Below, piece by piece: positions 63,771-64,000 of a DNA stretch of 64,000 nt (position 1 is its first letter; each line of letters starts with the position of its first letter). A model generated the notes under the pieces. It made no database searches. It was not told the DNA's origin and was given only the letters and a program-made list of their open reading frames with translations. The translations under genes were made by a program, and so were the position numbers. Source of the DNA: Bordetella genomosp. 4 (GTDB taxonomy: Bacteria; Pseudomonadota; Gammaproteobacteria; Burkholderiales; Burkholderiaceae_B); assembly GCF_002261185.1 (NCBI RefSeq), contig NZ_NEVQ01000017.1, forward strand, positions 124,001 through 188,000. The letters are read 5' to 3'.

Positions 63771-64000
63771 ATGCAGGAACGTTACAGCCCCACCGCCGTC
63801 GAAGCAGCCGCCCACCAAGACTGGCAGGCCCGCGACGCCTACCGTGTCACCGAGCACGCACAGAACGCCGACGGCTCCGAAAAGCCGAAGTTCTACGCGT
63901 GTTCCATGCTGCCGTACCCCAGCGGCAAGCTCCACATGGGTCACGTCCGCAACTACACCATCAACGACATGATGGCGCGCCAGCTACGCATGCGCGGTTA
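63771..64000 (+). CDS. leuS: Leucyl-tRNA synthetase, N-terminal part
   Basis: The first 76 codons are visible; the gene runs off the right edge. The protein begins [20 protein letters not shown] and contains the class I HIGH signature as [20 protein letters not shown]. This is the typical LeuS start. It charges tRNA-Leu. A TATAAT box lies at 63695-63700, about 70 bp upstream. Confidence 0.96.
   Translation, partial: MQERYSPTAVEAAAHQDWQARDAYRVTEHAQNADGSEKPKFYACSMLPYPSGKLHMGHVRNYTINDMMARQLRMRG

Overview
The window looks like chromosome of a betaproteobacterium of the order Burkholderiales, most likely family Alcaligenaceae (Bordetella/Achromobacter relatives). This rests on protein families, not on a database search: three Bug/TctC-type solute receptors, an HU protein with a Lys/Ala-rich tail, malonate and acyl-CoA catabolic clusters, high GC, and a GC-rich terminator repeat. 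I see no phage, insertion sequence, integrase, CRISPR array, tRNA or rRNA.

Layout. 1-2 kb: a truncated CitE-like lyase gene divergent from a LysR regulator, then a secreted protein. 2.2-4.8 kb: isocitrate lyase and QueF. 4.8-5.7 kb: a gene-free interval full of large hairpins. 5.7-14.7 kb: a sulfur-oriented cluster (BisC-type molybdoenzyme, Bug receptor, zinc deacylase, cystathionine beta-lyase, four-domain rhodanese, thiol dioxygenase) with a divergent LysR gene. 14.8-21 kb: an MFS transporter, then housekeeping genes pgsA, uvrC, nagZ, acpS and pdxJ. 21-27 kb: a complete RND efflux operon. 27-30 kb: patatin-like lipase, DUF4136 lipoprotein and ModE. 30.5-33.3 kb: a TrpXYZ-like ABC transporter. 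33.6-39.3 kb: a malonate-use cluster (Bug receptor, malonyl-CoA synthetase, enoyl-CoA hydratase, malonyl-CoA decarboxylase, GntR regulator). 39.5-41 kb: a VIT-family protein and a spermidine-synthase-like protein. 41-49 kb: acyl-CoA catabolism (thiolase, two acyl-CoA dehydrogenases, tautomerase, LysR, class III CoA-transferase, MaoC hydratase, Bug receptor). 49-53 kb: a ProVWX-type betaine/proline importer. 53.5-64 kb: CFA synthase, Bcr-type exporter, rpmB-rpmG, SulP carrier, hemerythrin protein, D,D-carboxypeptidase, HU-like protein, MarR with an MFS exporter, and the start of leuS.

The most unusual signal is a family of four intergenic elements (4865-5029, 5453-5630, 30194-30423, 51663-51816). 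Each has a perfect outer stem of 30-36 bp around further internal hairpins. The stems differ almost completely from copy to copy, yet the bases at the foot are shared: TGCGAGYC on one side and GRCGYCYAA on the other. The structure is kept while the sequence changes, which suggests a structured RNA or a REP-like mobile hairpin. A second pair of smaller hairpins (5102-5177 and 5308-5381) follows the same logic with different conserved flanks. Every function given is inferred from protein sequence features; none was tested.
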